Source: Clostridium_AD sp937920395 (GTDB lineage: Bacteria; Bacillota; Clostridia; Clostridiales; Clostridiaceae). From it: a stretch of DNA of 64,000 nucleotides. Shown in pieces: positions 1 to 7,996 of the stretch. The position numbers and the translations under genes were made by a program. The first letter of the stretch is position 1, and each line of letters begins with the position of its first letter. The notes below the pieces were generated by a model. The model did no database searches. It worked only from the letters and a program-made list of their open reading frames with translations, and was not told the origin of the DNA. The DNA is taken from assembly GCA_052274345.1 (NCBI GenBank), contig DAVZGP010000007.1, positions 29,495 through 93,494 of the forward strand, in the 5' to 3' direction.

Positions 1-64
1 GGTTATATTAAAAGAATGGAGGTTGTGAAAAATTAATATAGTTGAAAAAAATACTATACAGGAA

Positions 65-904
65 GTGCTTTTAGAGTCATATGAAATTTTAAAAAAGGTT
101 AAGATTGAGAGTTATTTGTTAGATTCACAACTTTTACTTGGTAAAGTTTTAAATAAAGATAAATTATTCGTAATGATTAATAGAGAATTTAAACTTAATA
201 TAAATCAGAAAAATGAGTTTCTTCGATTGATTGAGATTAGAAAAAATAAAATGCCTATAAAATACATTCTTGGTGAGTGTGAATTCATGGGTATGAATTT
301 TATAGTAAAACCAGGAGTTTTAATACCAAGACCTGATACTGAAATTTTAGTTGAGGAAGTAATTAAATATGTAAAGGGAAAAGGCTTCACGCAAATATGT
401 GATGTTTGTACTGGAAGTGGTGCCATTGGTATATCGATAGCTGAATTTATTAAAGAAGTTAACGTAACGCTTTATGATATATCAGAAGAGGCTTTAGCAG
501 TTGCTAGATTAAATATAGATAGATTTAACTTGTCTAAAAGAATTAGTATAGATAATAGTGATTTGCTAAAAGAGGCAATTGATAAGCAGAAGAAATTTGA
601 GGTAATAGTATCTAATCCACCATACATAAAAAAAGATATTATACCTACGTTGATGGAGGATGTAAAGGGCTATGAACCATTTATAGCTCTATGTGGTGGG
701 GAGGATGGTCTTGATTTCTATAGGAGAATCACAAAAGAAAGTGTGTTAGTTTTACAAAGAGGTGGGCTTTTAGCTTTCGAAATAGGATATGATCAAAAGG
801 AAGCAGTTACGAATATCTTACTTAAATCAGGATTTAAAAATATAGAATGTGTTAAAGACTTATCGGGAAATGATAGGGTTATTAAAGCCACTTTACTAGA
901 TTAG
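65..904 (+). CDS. prmC: Peptide chain release factor N5-glutamine methyltransferase PrmC (HemK)
   Basis: A SAM-dependent cytosolic methyltransferase that modifies the glutamine of the GGQ motif in RF1 and RF2. The SAM-binding loop (CTGSGAIG) lies near residues 112-121 and the family's catalytic NPPY motif at residues 184-187. It stands directly before prfA, its substrate gene, as in many Firmicutes. The GTG at 65 is the first standard in-frame start but has no good ribosome binding site. A strong GGAGG at 18-22 sits 9 nt before an in-frame ATT at 32, and the family usually has about ten more N-terminal residues. The true protein may therefore begin at ATT 32, or a one-base change in the A-run at 28-32 may have broken a start at GTG 25. 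Identity is very secure; the start is not. Confidence 0.93.
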   Translation: MLLESYEILKKVKIESYLLDSQLLLGKVLNKDKLFVMINREFKLNINQKNEFLRLIEIRKNKMPIKYILGECEFMGMNFIVKPGVLIPRPDTEILVEEVIKYVKGKGFTQICDVCTGSGAIGISIAEFIKEVNVTLYDISEEALAVARLNIDRFNLSKRISIDNSDLLKEAIDKQKKFEVIVSNPPYIKKDIIPTLMEDVKGYEPFIALCGGEDGLDFYRRITKESVLVLQRGGLLAFEIGYDQKEAVTNILLKSGFKNIECVKDLSGNDRVIKATLLD

Positions 905-955
905 TTACTTAGCAAAATAGTAGTTTTAAAAAGGTAATAATTAGGTGAATACAAT

Positions 956-984
956 TTGTATATTGTATTTGGGTGTGATATAAT
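956..984 (+). promoter_or_regulatory. Sigma-A promoter of prfA
   Basis: TTGTAT at 956-961 and TATAAT at 979-984 are separated by 17 nt, which places a start point about 30 nt upstream of the prfA ATG. This suggests prfA can be transcribed separately from prmC. Confidence 0.6.
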
Positions 985-1019
985 TAAGAATGTGAAAATA
1001 TATATACGGAGTGATAAAA

Positions 1020-2096
1020 ATGTTAGATAGACTTGATTTTACGGAAAATAAATATGATGAACTTTCAATAAAAATTGGCGATCCATTGGTTATTGCTAAC
1101 CAAAAGGAATGGCAAAAATTATGTAAAGAACATGCAGGACTCGAAATAATTGTTACAAAATATAGAATATATAAAAAAGCTAAACAAGATTTAGAGACAA
1201 ACAAAGAAATGCTTAAAGAAGAATCAGATAAAGAAATGAAAGACATGATTCAAGAGGAAATTAAAGAATTAAATGAAATTAAGGAAACAACGCAAGAAGA
1301 ATTAAGAATTTTACTTTTGCCTAAAGACCCAAATGATGAGAGAAATGTATTTGTGGAAATTAGAGCAGGAGCAGGTGGAGATGAAGCTGCATTGTTTGCA
1401 GCAAATCTATTTAGAATGTATACAAGATATGCAGAGCGTCATAGATGGAAAGTTGAAGTTATGAGTGCCAATGAAACTGATATTGGTGGATTTAAAGAAA
1501 TAGTGTTTATGATAAAAGGTGAATCTACATACAGTAAATTCAAATATGAAAGTGGAGTGCATAGAGTTCAAAGAGTTCCAGACACAGAGTCAAGTGGAAG
1601 AATTCATACATCTACAGCCACTGTAGCGGTACTTCCTGAAGTTGATGATGTAGATATTGAAGTTAATGCTAATGATTTAAGAATAGATGTGTTTAGAGCG
1701 TCAGGTAATGGAGGACAATGCGTTAATACAACAGATTCAGCAGTAAGAATGACGCATATTCCAACAGGACTTGTAGTTTCTTGTCAGGATGAGAAATCTC
1801 AGTTAAAGAATAAAGAAAAAGCTTTGAAAATACTAAAATCTAGATTGTTTGACAGAGCAGAAGCGGAGAGATCAGCAGGGATAGCTGAAGAGAGAAAAAG
1901 TCAAGTAGGTACTGGAGACAGAAGTGAGAGGATAAGAACATATAATTATCCTCAAGGAAGGATAACGGATCATAGAATCGGTTTAACCTTGTATAAATTA
2001 GATGCTTTTCTTGATGGAGATATAGATGAAATGCTGAACAGCTTAATAACTGCTGACCAAGCAGAAAAGATGAAAGCAATGGGTAATAATAACTAA
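1020..2096 (+). CDS. prfA: Peptide chain release factor 1 (RF1)
   Basis: Recognises UAA and UAG stop codons and triggers peptidyl-tRNA hydrolysis on the ribosome. The 358-residue protein has the usual class I length. The stop-codon-reading P-x-T motif appears as PDT at residues 187-189, and the catalytic GGQ at 231-233, in an NGGQ context. The ATG at 1020 is preferred over a GTG nine bases upstream because the CGGAG element at 1008-1012 is correctly spaced for it and the protein then starts MLDRLDF, as is normal. It follows prmC, which methylates the GGQ glutamine. RF2 (prfB) is at 36.1 kb, so both factors are in the window. Confidence 0.98.
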   Translation: MLDRLDFTENKYDELSIKIGDPLVIANQKEWQKLCKEHAGLEIIVTKYRIYKKAKQDLETNKEMLKEESDKEMKDMIQEEIKELNEIKETTQEELRILLLPKDPNDERNVFVEIRAGAGGDEAALFAANLFRMYTRYAERHRWKVEVMSANETDIGGFKEIVFMIKGESTYSKFKYESGVHRVQRVPDTESSGRIHTSTATVAVLPEVDDVDIEVNANDLRIDVFRASGNGGQCVNTTDSAVRMTHIPTGLVVSCQDEKSQLKNKEKALKILKSRLFDRAEAERSAGIAEERKSQVGTGDRSERIRTYNYPQGRITDHRIGLTLYKLDAFLDGDIDEMLNSLITADQAEKMKAMGNNN

Positions 2097-2124
2097 GATA
2101 TTACTATGAGTGAAAGGTGAAATT

Positions 2125-2700
2125 ATGAATATAAATAAAGCCATTAGAAAGCAAAAAAAAACTTATAAAAGGTTTATGCTGTCGATGTGCTTTATTTTTA
2201 TTTTATTACCAATTGTATTAAGGGTATCAAATATTATTAACATTTTTTTTATAATTTATTTGATTTGCATAGAGGTAATGATTACTTTTGTGCTACTTCT
2301 TAGAATTAATGAGGAATGTATTGATTTCAAACAGAATGGTTATAAAATAATTATATGGTGTGGAATAACAAAAGTTAAATTTATCATTATATGCAGAAAA
2401 GTTGATTTAGTACATACGCAGGGTCATGGTAGAAATTTAAAGATTATTATAATAACAAAATCGGGGTTTAGGAATAAAAGAATTCGTCCTGTGGATATAA
2501 ATTTTTTTATGAAATACCCTTATATAGCTAAAATGTATATTGAAATTAAGCTACAAAATCCAGAAAAAACATATTTCTATATTGTGATTAATAATGGTGG
2601 ATTTAGAAAATATAGTTTATTAAATGAGTTATATAAAACTTGCGACCAAGCAGTATTTTCAGATGATGCAATAGAAAATATAAAAGAATATAGAGATTAA
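2125..2700 (+). CDS. Hypothetical two-helix membrane protein
   Basis: I do not recognise a named family. The 191-residue product begins with a basic segment (about residues 5-18) followed by two hydrophobic helices spanning roughly residues 19-60, then a soluble C-terminal domain of about 130 residues rich in beta-type and basic segments. That layout resembles small bacterial membrane proteins with a PH-like cytosolic domain, but this is only an architectural comparison. An ATG at 2125 is preferred to the GTG at 2110 because AAAGGTG at 2112-2118 is then well placed. It lies 28 nt after prfA and 25 nt before sua5 on the same strand, so it is probably co-transcribed with them. Confidence 0.7.
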   Translation: MNINKAIRKQKKTYKRFMLSMCFIFILLPIVLRVSNIINIFFIIYLICIEVMITFVLLLRINEECIDFKQNGYKIIIWCGITKVKFIIICRKVDLVHTQGHGRNLKIIIITKSGFRNKRIRPVDINFFMKYPYIAKMYIEIKLQNPEKTYFYIVINNGGFRKYSLLNELYKTCDQAVFSDDAIENIKEYRD

Positions 2701-2725
2701 GGTTTTAAAACTAAGAGGTGTAAGG

Positions 2726-3772
2726 ATGGATACAAAAATTATAATTTTAGATGTAAATAATATTGCACGGGATATAATTAATGAGGCCGGTCAAGTTATA
2801 AAAGATGGTGGATTAGTTGCGTTTCCTACAGAAACGGTTTATGGTCTTGGAGCAAATGCCTTAGATAAAAATGCAGTAGAAAAGATTTTCAAGGCTAAAG
2901 GTAGACCGCAGGATAATCCACTTATTGTGCATGTAGCTAATTGTAATATAGAGAACCTAGTTAAGGAAGTACCCAATATAGCAAATGAAATAATGAGTAA
3001 ATATTGGCCAGGACCAATAACATTAATTTTTAATAAGTCTGAGTTGATTCCTGATACTACCAGTGCAGGCCTTAAAACTGTAGGCATACGTATGCCATCA
3101 AGTATTATTGCAAGAAAACTTATTGAAGCAGCTGGAACGCCTATAGCGGCTCCATCAGCAAATATATCTGGTAGACCGAGTCCAACAGAGGTAGAAAGTT
3201 GTATTGAAGATTTAAGTGGTAAGATAGAATATATTTTAGGTGGAGAGAAAAGCCAAATAGGCCTTGAGTCAACGATAGTTGATTGTACATGTAATCCTCC
3301 ATGCATACTTAGACCAGGAGCTATAACTCTTGAGATGTTGAAAGAGATAGACGATAGAATATATATTGATAAGAGTATAATGTCTAAACCTAAGAAAGAT
3401 TTTAAACCTAGAGCACCAGGCATGAAATATAGGCATTATGCACCAAAAGCTCCAGTAAAAATTATATCTGGAGACATAGAAAAAACTATTGCAAAAATCA
3501 ATGAAATAGTGCAAACTAATATGGGTAACAAAAAAATTGGAATTATTGCAACAGATGAAACAAAAGATAAATATCCTTATGGCACTGTTGTTTCATTGGG
3601 TAATAGAAAACAGTTAGATACTGTGGGTAGAAATCTTTTTGAAGTATTAAGAAGTTTTGATGCTATAGACGTAGATTTAATATTATCAGAAGCATTTGAG
3701 GAAAAAGGTTTAGGATATGCTATAATGAATAGGCTTAAGAAATCCGCAGGTTTTGATATAACCTACGTATAG
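2726..3772 (+). CDS. ywlC: L-threonylcarbamoyladenylate synthase (Sua5/YwlC)
   Basis: Makes threonylcarbamoyl-AMP from threonine, bicarbonate and ATP, the first step of the t6A modification of tRNAs reading ANN codons. The 348 residues fit the two-domain Sua5 form. An N-terminal YrdC domain (about 15-200) carries the YGLGANA, KGRPQDNPL and PSANISGRPSPT blocks that bind substrates. A C-terminal Sua5 domain (about 235-345) follows a proline-rich linker (PRAPGMKYRHYAPKAP). The TsaB and TsaE partners of the same pathway are encoded at 45.5-46.7 kb. The downstream order normally continues with ywlE and rpiB, and here it does so with a damaged ywlE. Confidence 0.96.
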   Translation: MDTKIIILDVNNIARDIINEAGQVIKDGGLVAFPTETVYGLGANALDKNAVEKIFKAKGRPQDNPLIVHVANCNIENLVKEVPNIANEIMSKYWPGPITLIFNKSELIPDTTSAGLKTVGIRMPSSIIARKLIEAAGTPIAAPSANISGRPSPTEVESCIEDLSGKIEYILGGEKSQIGLESTIVDCTCNPPCILRPGAITLEMLKEIDDRIYIDKSIMSKPKKDFKPRAPGMKYRHYAPKAPVKIISGDIEKTIAKINEIVQTNMGNKKIGIIATDETKDKYPYGTVVSLGNRKQLDTVGRNLFEVLRSFDAIDVDLILSEAFEEKGLGYAIMNRLKKSAGFDITYV

Positions 3773-3826
3773 GTAAATAAAACCTGTAATTTGCAGATCT
3801 TTTAGTAAAATATAAGGAGGGTGACT

Positions 3827-4024
3827 ATGGACATATTATATGCTTGTAATAAAAAAATGAAAAGAAGCTATAGCTTAGAAGCTATTTTCAATAAAATGTG
3901 TATTATAAATAACATAGTCCCCCAGGGTAGAAACATTTTAGCCCATTTGAAGCAAATTATTGGAATAAAAAATAATGTGTATTTATTATTTGATAAGATA
4001 TGGAAGATAGTAGCATTTAAGTAG
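3827..4024 (+). pseudogene. Internally deleted ywlE (low-molecular-weight protein arginine/tyrosine phosphatase) remnant
   Basis: A 65-codon ORF with an excellent AGGAGG (3815-3820) six bases before its ATG occupies the exact place of ywlE between sua5 and rpiB. Its first 22 residues align with the phosphatase N-terminus: MDIL at the start, then the P-loop spacing C7-x5-R13-S14 and LEAIF after it. The loop interior, normally TGNTC, is NKKMK, and the conserved aspartate region is absent. A later block (HLKQII...NNVYLLFDKI, about residues 42-60) resembles the middle of YwlE, so about 50 central residues and the whole C-terminus appear to be missing. It cannot be an active phosphatase as known, but it looks translatable. 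A short functional peptide is the alternative. Confidence 0.65.
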
Positions 4025-4054
4025 TTTGTTTAAATGCCGATATCTTCTTTTTTT
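4003..4054 (+). terminator. Rho-independent terminator after the ywlE remnant
   Basis: An 18-bp imperfect stem (4003-4020 with 4030-4047) is followed by seven T residues at 4048-4054. The stop codon of the ywlE remnant (4022-4024) lies in the loop. It separates the prfA-sua5 unit from rpiB. Confidence 0.75.
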
Positions 4055-4102
4055 GTAATATTATATATTATAACAAAAAAATATTTTAGGAGGTGCTTTA
4101 TA

Positions 4103-4552
4103 ATGAGAATAGCATTGGGTAGTGATCATGGCGGGTTGAGTTTAAAAAAAGAAATAATTAAACATTTAAAGAGTGAAAATATTGAGATAACAGACTTTGG
4201 TACTCATACTGAAGATTCCTGTGATTATCCAGATTATGCACTAAAAGTTTCAGAGGAAGTAGTAGCAGGAAACTTTGAATTAGGAATACTCGTATGTGGT
4301 ACAGGTATAGGAGTAAGCATTTGTGCTAATAAAGTACCTGGAATACGAGCTGCACTGTGCGGTGATACATTCAGCGCCCATGCAACGCGTGAGCATAATA
4401 ATGCTAACATACTTACTCTAGGAGAGAGAACTATTGGAACAGGACTCGCAATAGATATAGTAGATACTTTTATTAACGCTAAATTTTTAGGCGAAAGGCA
4501 TCAAAGAAGAATTGATAAAATTACTGAGATTGAAAAAAAATATAGTAAATAA
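4103..4552 (+). CDS. rpiB: Ribose 5-phosphate isomerase B
   Basis: Interconverts ribose 5-phosphate and ribulose 5-phosphate in the pentose phosphate pathway. The 149 residues match the RpiB/LacAB family. It begins MRIALGSDHGG with the substrate-binding SDHGG loop, contains the catalytic cysteine in VCGTGIGVSICANK (about residue 66), and has the family NILTLGERT block. A long upstream in-frame extension is rejected because AGGAGGTG at 4089-4096 positions the ATG at 4103. It is 20 nt from upp and probably co-transcribed with it. The order sua5-(ywlE)-rpiB-upp is conserved in clostridia. Confidence 0.97.
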   Translation: MRIALGSDHGGLSLKKEIIKHLKSENIEITDFGTHTEDSCDYPDYALKVSEEVVAGNFELGILVCGTGIGVSICANKVPGIRAALCGDTFSAHATREHNNANILTLGERTIGTGLAIDIVDTFINAKFLGERHQRRIDKITEIEKKYSK

Positions 4553-4572
4553 AATATTAGGAGGAAACACAT

Positions 4573-5202
4573 ATGAGTAAAGTAACACAAATTACACATC
4601 CACTTATACAGCATAAATTGGCATACATCAGGGACAAAAATACAGGCTCAAAGTATTTTAGAGAGTTAGTTGAAGAAGTTGCAATGCTTATGGCTTATGA
4701 AGTTACGCGTGATATACAATTAGAAGAAGTAGAAATTGAAACTCCAATTTGTACTACTAAATGTAAAGTTCTAACAGGAAAGAAAATGGCTATAGTACCA
4801 ATACTTAGAGCGGGACTTGGAATGGTTGATGGTGTACTAAAACTTATACCAGCAGCTAAGGTTGGACACATAGGAATGTATAGAGATGAGGCAACTCTTC
4901 AACCAATTGAATATTTCTGTAAATTACCTCAGGATATCAGTGAAAGAGATGTAATCATTACAGATCCTATGATTGCGACCGGTGGTTCTGCAATAGATGC
5001 AATTTCAGCTCTTAAGAAAAGAGGAGCAAAGAATATAAGAATTATGTGTCTTATAGCAGCACCAGAAGGAATTAAGGCTATTAGTGATGCACATCCAGAT
5101 GTGGATATATATGCAGCTTCAATTGATGAAAAATTAAATGAACAAGGATATATCGTACCAGGTCTTGGAGATGCTGGAGACAGATTATTTGGAACTAAAT
5201 AA
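4573..5202 (+). CDS. upp: Uracil phosphoribosyltransferase
   Basis: Salvages uracil by joining it to PRPP to make UMP. The 209-residue length is standard. The PRPP-binding motif DPMIATGGSA is at about residues 131-140, and the C-terminal uracil-binding block (GYIVPGLGDAGDRLFGTK) is intact. AGGAGG at 4560-4565 precedes the ATG by seven bases. It follows rpiB with a short gap and is closed by a strong terminator, so it is the last gene of that unit. Confidence 0.98.
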   Translation: MSKVTQITHPLIQHKLAYIRDKNTGSKYFRELVEEVAMLMAYEVTRDIQLEEVEIETPICTTKCKVLTGKKMAIVPILRAGLGMVDGVLKLIPAAKVGHIGMYRDEATLQPIEYFCKLPQDISERDVIITDPMIATGGSAIDAISALKKRGAKNIRIMCLIAAPEGIKAISDAHPDVDIYAASIDEKLNEQGYIVPGLGDAGDRLFGTK

Positions 5203-5235
5203 TTAATTTTAAGCAAATAAACAAAAGGTAAAAAT

Positions 5236-5280
5236 AAAAAGCAACTTACAGAAAATTTTCTGTAAGTTGCTTTTTATTTT
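5236..5280 (+). terminator. Terminator after upp
   Basis: A near-perfect palindrome centred at 5255/5256 (AAAAGCAACTTACAGAAA and its complement) with A-rich and T-rich flanks. It could work in both directions and may also stop transcription coming from rbr on the minus strand. Confidence 0.85.
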
Positions 5281-5432
5281 GGTGTATATCGTTCCTGTTA
5301 TATATATGTTGTTATATCTATAATAGTATGACTTTTTACGGAAGTAATTCCAAACATTAGAATTAATCAATCAACTTTCACGTTTCAAACTCTTATTTGG
5401 AGTTCTAAAGGGAAAAGTCATATGATATTATC

Positions 5433-5978
5433 TTATTTGAAATATCTAGTAAGTAATCCTTGGAATGCACGACCATGACGAGCTTCATCTTTACACATTT
5501 CATGTACTGTATCATGTATAGCATCGTAGTTAAGTTTTTTAGCTAAAGTAGCTAAATCTTTTTTACCTTGACAAGCACCGTGTTCTGCATCAACTCTCAT
5601 TTCAAGATTTTTCTTAGTATCACCTGTTACTACTTCACCAAGCATTTCTGCAAATTTTGAAGCATGATCAGCTTCTTCAAAAGCAATTCTTTTATAAGCT
5701 TCTGCAACTTCAGGGAAACCTTCTCTATCAGCTTGACGACTCATTGCTAAGTACATACCAACCTCAGAACATTCTCCAACGAAGTTAGCTCTTAAACCTT
5801 CTATAACTTCAGCGTCTACGCCCTTGGCAACTCCAACTTTATGTTCATCTGCCCATTCCATTTCACCTTCAGTTTTCTCTACAAATTTATCACTTTTAGC
5901 TCCGCAAATAGGACAGACATCAGGTGCAGATTCCCCTTCATAGATATATCCACATACTGTACAAACAAACTTCTTCAT
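5433..5978 (-). CDS. Reverse rubrerythrin (N-terminal rubredoxin, C-terminal di-iron ferritin-like domain)
   Basis: A peroxide and oxygen scavenging protein of strict anaerobes that takes electrons from NADH-dependent rubredoxin systems. The 181 residues show the reverse domain order: a rubredoxin iron site comes first (C6-x2-C9 and C22-x2-C25), then a four-helix di-iron domain from about residue 45 with FVGECSEVGMY, FEEADHA, RVDAEHGA and CKDEARHGRAF ligand motifs. Reverse rubrerythrins in Clostridium acetobutylicum are oxygen-induced and PerR-controlled; here a nearly symmetrical 17-bp element sits just upstream. A GGGGAGGA ribosome binding site precedes the ATG. Upstream on the same strand is the HcpR-like regulator gene, which suggests a stress island. 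Confidence 0.95.
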   Translation of the reverse strand: MKKFVCTVCGYIYEGESAPDVCPICGAKSDKFVEKTEGEMEWADEHKVGVAKGVDAEVIEGLRANFVGECSEVGMYLAMSRQADREGFPEVAEAYKRIAFEEADHASKFAEMLGEVVTGDTKKNLEMRVDAEHGACQGKKDLATLAKKLNYDAIHDTVHEMCKDEARHGRAFQGLLTRYFK

Positions 5979-6012
5979 ATATATTTCCTCCCCGTATTCT
6001 TTTGAGTTAGAC

Positions 6013-6029
6013 TACAATTATAAATTGTA
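6013..6029 (-). promoter_or_regulatory. Possible operator overlapping the rbr -10 region
   Basis: TACAATTATAAATTGTA is palindromic except at its centre and contains TATAAT on the minus strand, about 35 nt before the rbr start codon. It does not match the PerR consensus closely. No good -35 is visible upstream, which would suit regulated expression. Confidence 0.3.
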
Positions 6030-6180
6030 TCCTCTCATATATTAGTTATGTAATTTATTAAATAGAATTAAAATTAGTATTTATCTTTGCTACAAGTACA
6101 ACTATACATCAACGGATAATAATTATCAAGTAAAATTTAATATCTTTTAAGAAACATTTCGGGAAAATTCGACAATTGAA

Positions 6181-6876
6181 TTAAATCAGAATATCTTCAA
6201 TGCCATTTAAATCTTTTATTTGAAATAAATTTTTATTGAAATCTATTAATCCATCACTTTTCATATTAACTAGCTCTCTTGAGAGAGAGGGACGTTGTAC
6301 TCCTAGATGCTGGGCAAGATTTTTCCTGGATAGCGGAAGCACAAGGTTTAAATTCTTTTGAATTTCGTATTGATATAATAAATAGTTAGATATTTTTTGC
6401 CTTAGGGTTTCAAAGGAGAGCTCTTTTATTTTTCTATTTAATAGAAGGATTTTACTAGATAACAATTGCATGAAATTATTTAATACTATAGGGTAGGAGC
6501 TACACATAGATATAATATCTTTTTTTGATATATAAAGGATAATTGAACCAATAGATGATATTATAGTAGCTGGATAGATGTTTGTTTCTGAAAAAGCTAT
6601 TGCTTCACCAAAAATTTTACCCTTGTTTAATTTTGCTAGTGTAACGATTTTTCCGCTAGCGTAATGTTTTTGAACCTCAAGGTTTCCTTCAATGACAATG
6701 CCTAGCGAATCGCATACATCACCCTCCAAGGCTACTATTGAGGTGTGATATTCATCGTTATTTTTAGAGTTATTAGAAATTGAATACTTTACACTTAAAA
6801 TTAGACTCTGAAGTTCTAGTGAAGTTAAACCTTTGAATAAGATACATTGTTTCAAATCATTTACTAATTTATCCAT
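6181..6876 (-). CDS. Crp/Fnr-family transcriptional regulator, HcpR-like
   Basis: A 231-residue regulator. It has an N-terminal cyclic-nucleotide-binding-like beta-roll (about residues 20-125, with EGDVCDSLGIVIEGNLEV), a long dimerisation helix (about 130-165), and a Crp-type winged helix (about 179-215, with SRKNLAQHLGVQRPSLSREL). It lacks the N-terminal cysteine cluster of Fnr. It is divergent from a ferredoxin-like gene, and a perfect GTAAC-N4-GTTAC palindrome lies between them. Crp/Fnr regulators in this setting in clostridia belong to the HcpR group, which answers nitrosative stress and controls hcp and frdX. The HcpR assignment is inferred from context and operator; the family assignment is certain. 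Confidence 0.85.
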   Translation of the reverse strand: MDKLVNDLKQCILFKGLTSLELQSLILSVKYSISNNSKNNDEYHTSIVALEGDVCDSLGIVIEGNLEVQKHYASGKIVTLAKLNKGKIFGEAIAFSETNIYPATIISSIGSIILYISKKDIISMCSSYPIVLNNFMQLLSSKILLLNRKIKELSFETLRQKISNYLLYQYEIQKNLNLVLPLSRKNLAQHLGVQRPSLSRELVNMKSDGLIDFNKNLFQIKDLNGIEDILI

Positions 6877-6902
6877 AGAATCACCCTTAAATTTTTATTA
6901 TG

Positions 6903-6916
6903 GTAACATGGGTTAC
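6903..6916. promoter_or_regulatory. Crp/Fnr (HcpR-type) operator with class II promoter geometry
   Basis: GTAAC at 6903-6907 and GTTAC at 6912-6916 form a perfect inverted repeat with a 4-nt spacer. A TATAAT lies at 6939-6944. With a start point about 7 nt later, the operator centre falls at -41.5, the classic position for activation by a Crp/Fnr protein of the rightward ferredoxin-like gene. It is also 27 nt upstream of the divergent regulator's start codon, which allows autoregulation. Confidence 0.7.
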
Positions 6917-7013
6917 ATATTATCATAAGTAATTTTAATATAATAATCATATACAGTCAATTGAAAATTTATTATTAAGAAAATATATATTTTAAATTTT
7001 AGGAGGTTTGAAA

Positions 7014-7754
7014 ATGAAAAGAAATATTATAAATATAGATGAGAACAAATGTAATGGTTGTGGATTATGCATAAATGCTTGCCATGAAGGTGCTATAGAA
7101 CTTTTAAATGGTAAGGCTAAATTAATAAGTGATGAGTATTGTGATGGATTAGGTGATTGTCTACCGGAATGCCCAGTTGATGCTATTGAAATAATTGAGA
7201 GGGATGCTAAGGGGTACGACGTTGAGGCTGTTTTGATGAAAAAGGAGCAAAGTGATACTAAAGAAGACAAGAAGAGTAATCTACCTTGTGGATGTCCTGG
7301 GACAATGGAAAAGTCTATAAAAAGAGATGACAATTTTAATGTAGTACAAGAGAAAGCTATAGTAAACACGAATGCAGAAGAATCAGGAGATTCAATGTTA
7401 AACCAGTGGCCGGTTCAACTTAAGTTAGTTAACTCAAAGGCAGGATTTCTAAAAGGTGCAGATATATTAATTGCTGCAGATTGTACTGCATATGCTTATG
7501 GAAATTTCCATAAGGAGTTTATAAAAGGAAGAATAACTTTAATAGGTTGTCCTAAACTTGATGATAATGACTATTATAAAGATAAAATTGCTGAAATTTT
7601 AAAGAATAATGAAATTAAGAGTATTACAGTTATTAGAATGGAAGTACCCTGTTGCGCTGGTATTGTCAATTCTGTAAAGGAAGCTATGCTTAAAGCTAGA
7701 GTGATAGTTCCATACAAAGAGATAACAATTGGTATAAACGGAGTTATACTGTAG
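7014..7754 (+). CDS. Ferredoxin-like 4Fe-4S protein (FrdX-type), HcpR-associated
   Basis: A 246-residue soluble iron-sulfur protein. The N-terminus holds one standard 4Fe-4S motif (C13-x2-C16-x2-C19-x3-C23) and a second, wider cysteine group (C43-x5-C49-x3-CP53-54). A CGCPGTMEK block follows near residue 87. The C-terminal 110 residues carry further cysteines (ADCTAYAYG, GCPKLDD, PCCAG) typical of a group of anaerobe ferredoxin-like electron carriers. AGGAGGT at 6999-7005 fits the ATG at 7014 better than the TTG at 7008. The divergent HcpR-like gene and the operator at -41.5 suggest induction under nitric oxide or related stress, supplying electrons to a reductase such as Hcp encoded elsewhere. 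Confidence 0.8.
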   Translation: MKRNIINIDENKCNGCGLCINACHEGAIELLNGKAKLISDEYCDGLGDCLPECPVDAIEIIERDAKGYDVEAVLMKKEQSDTKEDKKSNLPCGCPGTMEKSIKRDDNFNVVQEKAIVNTNAEESGDSMLNQWPVQLKLVNSKAGFLKGADILIAADCTAYAYGNFHKEFIKGRITLIGCPKLDDNDYYKDKIAEILKNNEIKSITVIRMEVPCCAGIVNSVKEAMLKARVIVPYKEITIGINGVIL

Positions 7755-7807
7755 TATTATTTTAATGAATTATAAACAATAACTATTTTAGGTTTAAGTT
7801 AATTTAG

Positions 7808-7848
7808 AAAAGTATATATTATGCAGTTGTAATAATATATGCTTTTTT
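7808..7848 (+). terminator. Terminator after the ferredoxin-like gene
   Basis: A 14-bp stem with one wobble pair (7808-7821 with 7833-7846) is followed by T residues to 7848. Confidence 0.75.
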
Positions 7849-7996
7849 ACTTTATAATAAATTTACATATATAGTTTATCAAACACTTTAAATTCTTATT
7901 GTTTTAGTGTAAAATGATAATGATTGATTATTAGATTATAAATTTTATATTTGATTTTTATCTAAGTAATTAAAATATATTATATGAGGTATAATC

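Noticed and set aside
1..36. Eleven open codons ending in TAA at 34-36, a possible 3' end of an upstream gene
   Set aside because: Too short to identify; it could be chance reading through the prmC ribosome binding region.
2839..3423. 194-codon open frame on the minus strand opposite sua5
   Set aside because: It lies wholly within a well-identified gene, has no ribosome binding site and reads as a shadow of the sua5 codons.
7915..7933. TGATAATGATTGATTATTA, which looks like a Fur or PerR box before the dCMP deaminase gene
   Set aside because: It matches the symmetrical consensus at only about 11 of 15 positions and the gene has no iron or peroxide role; AT-rich chance similarity is likely.
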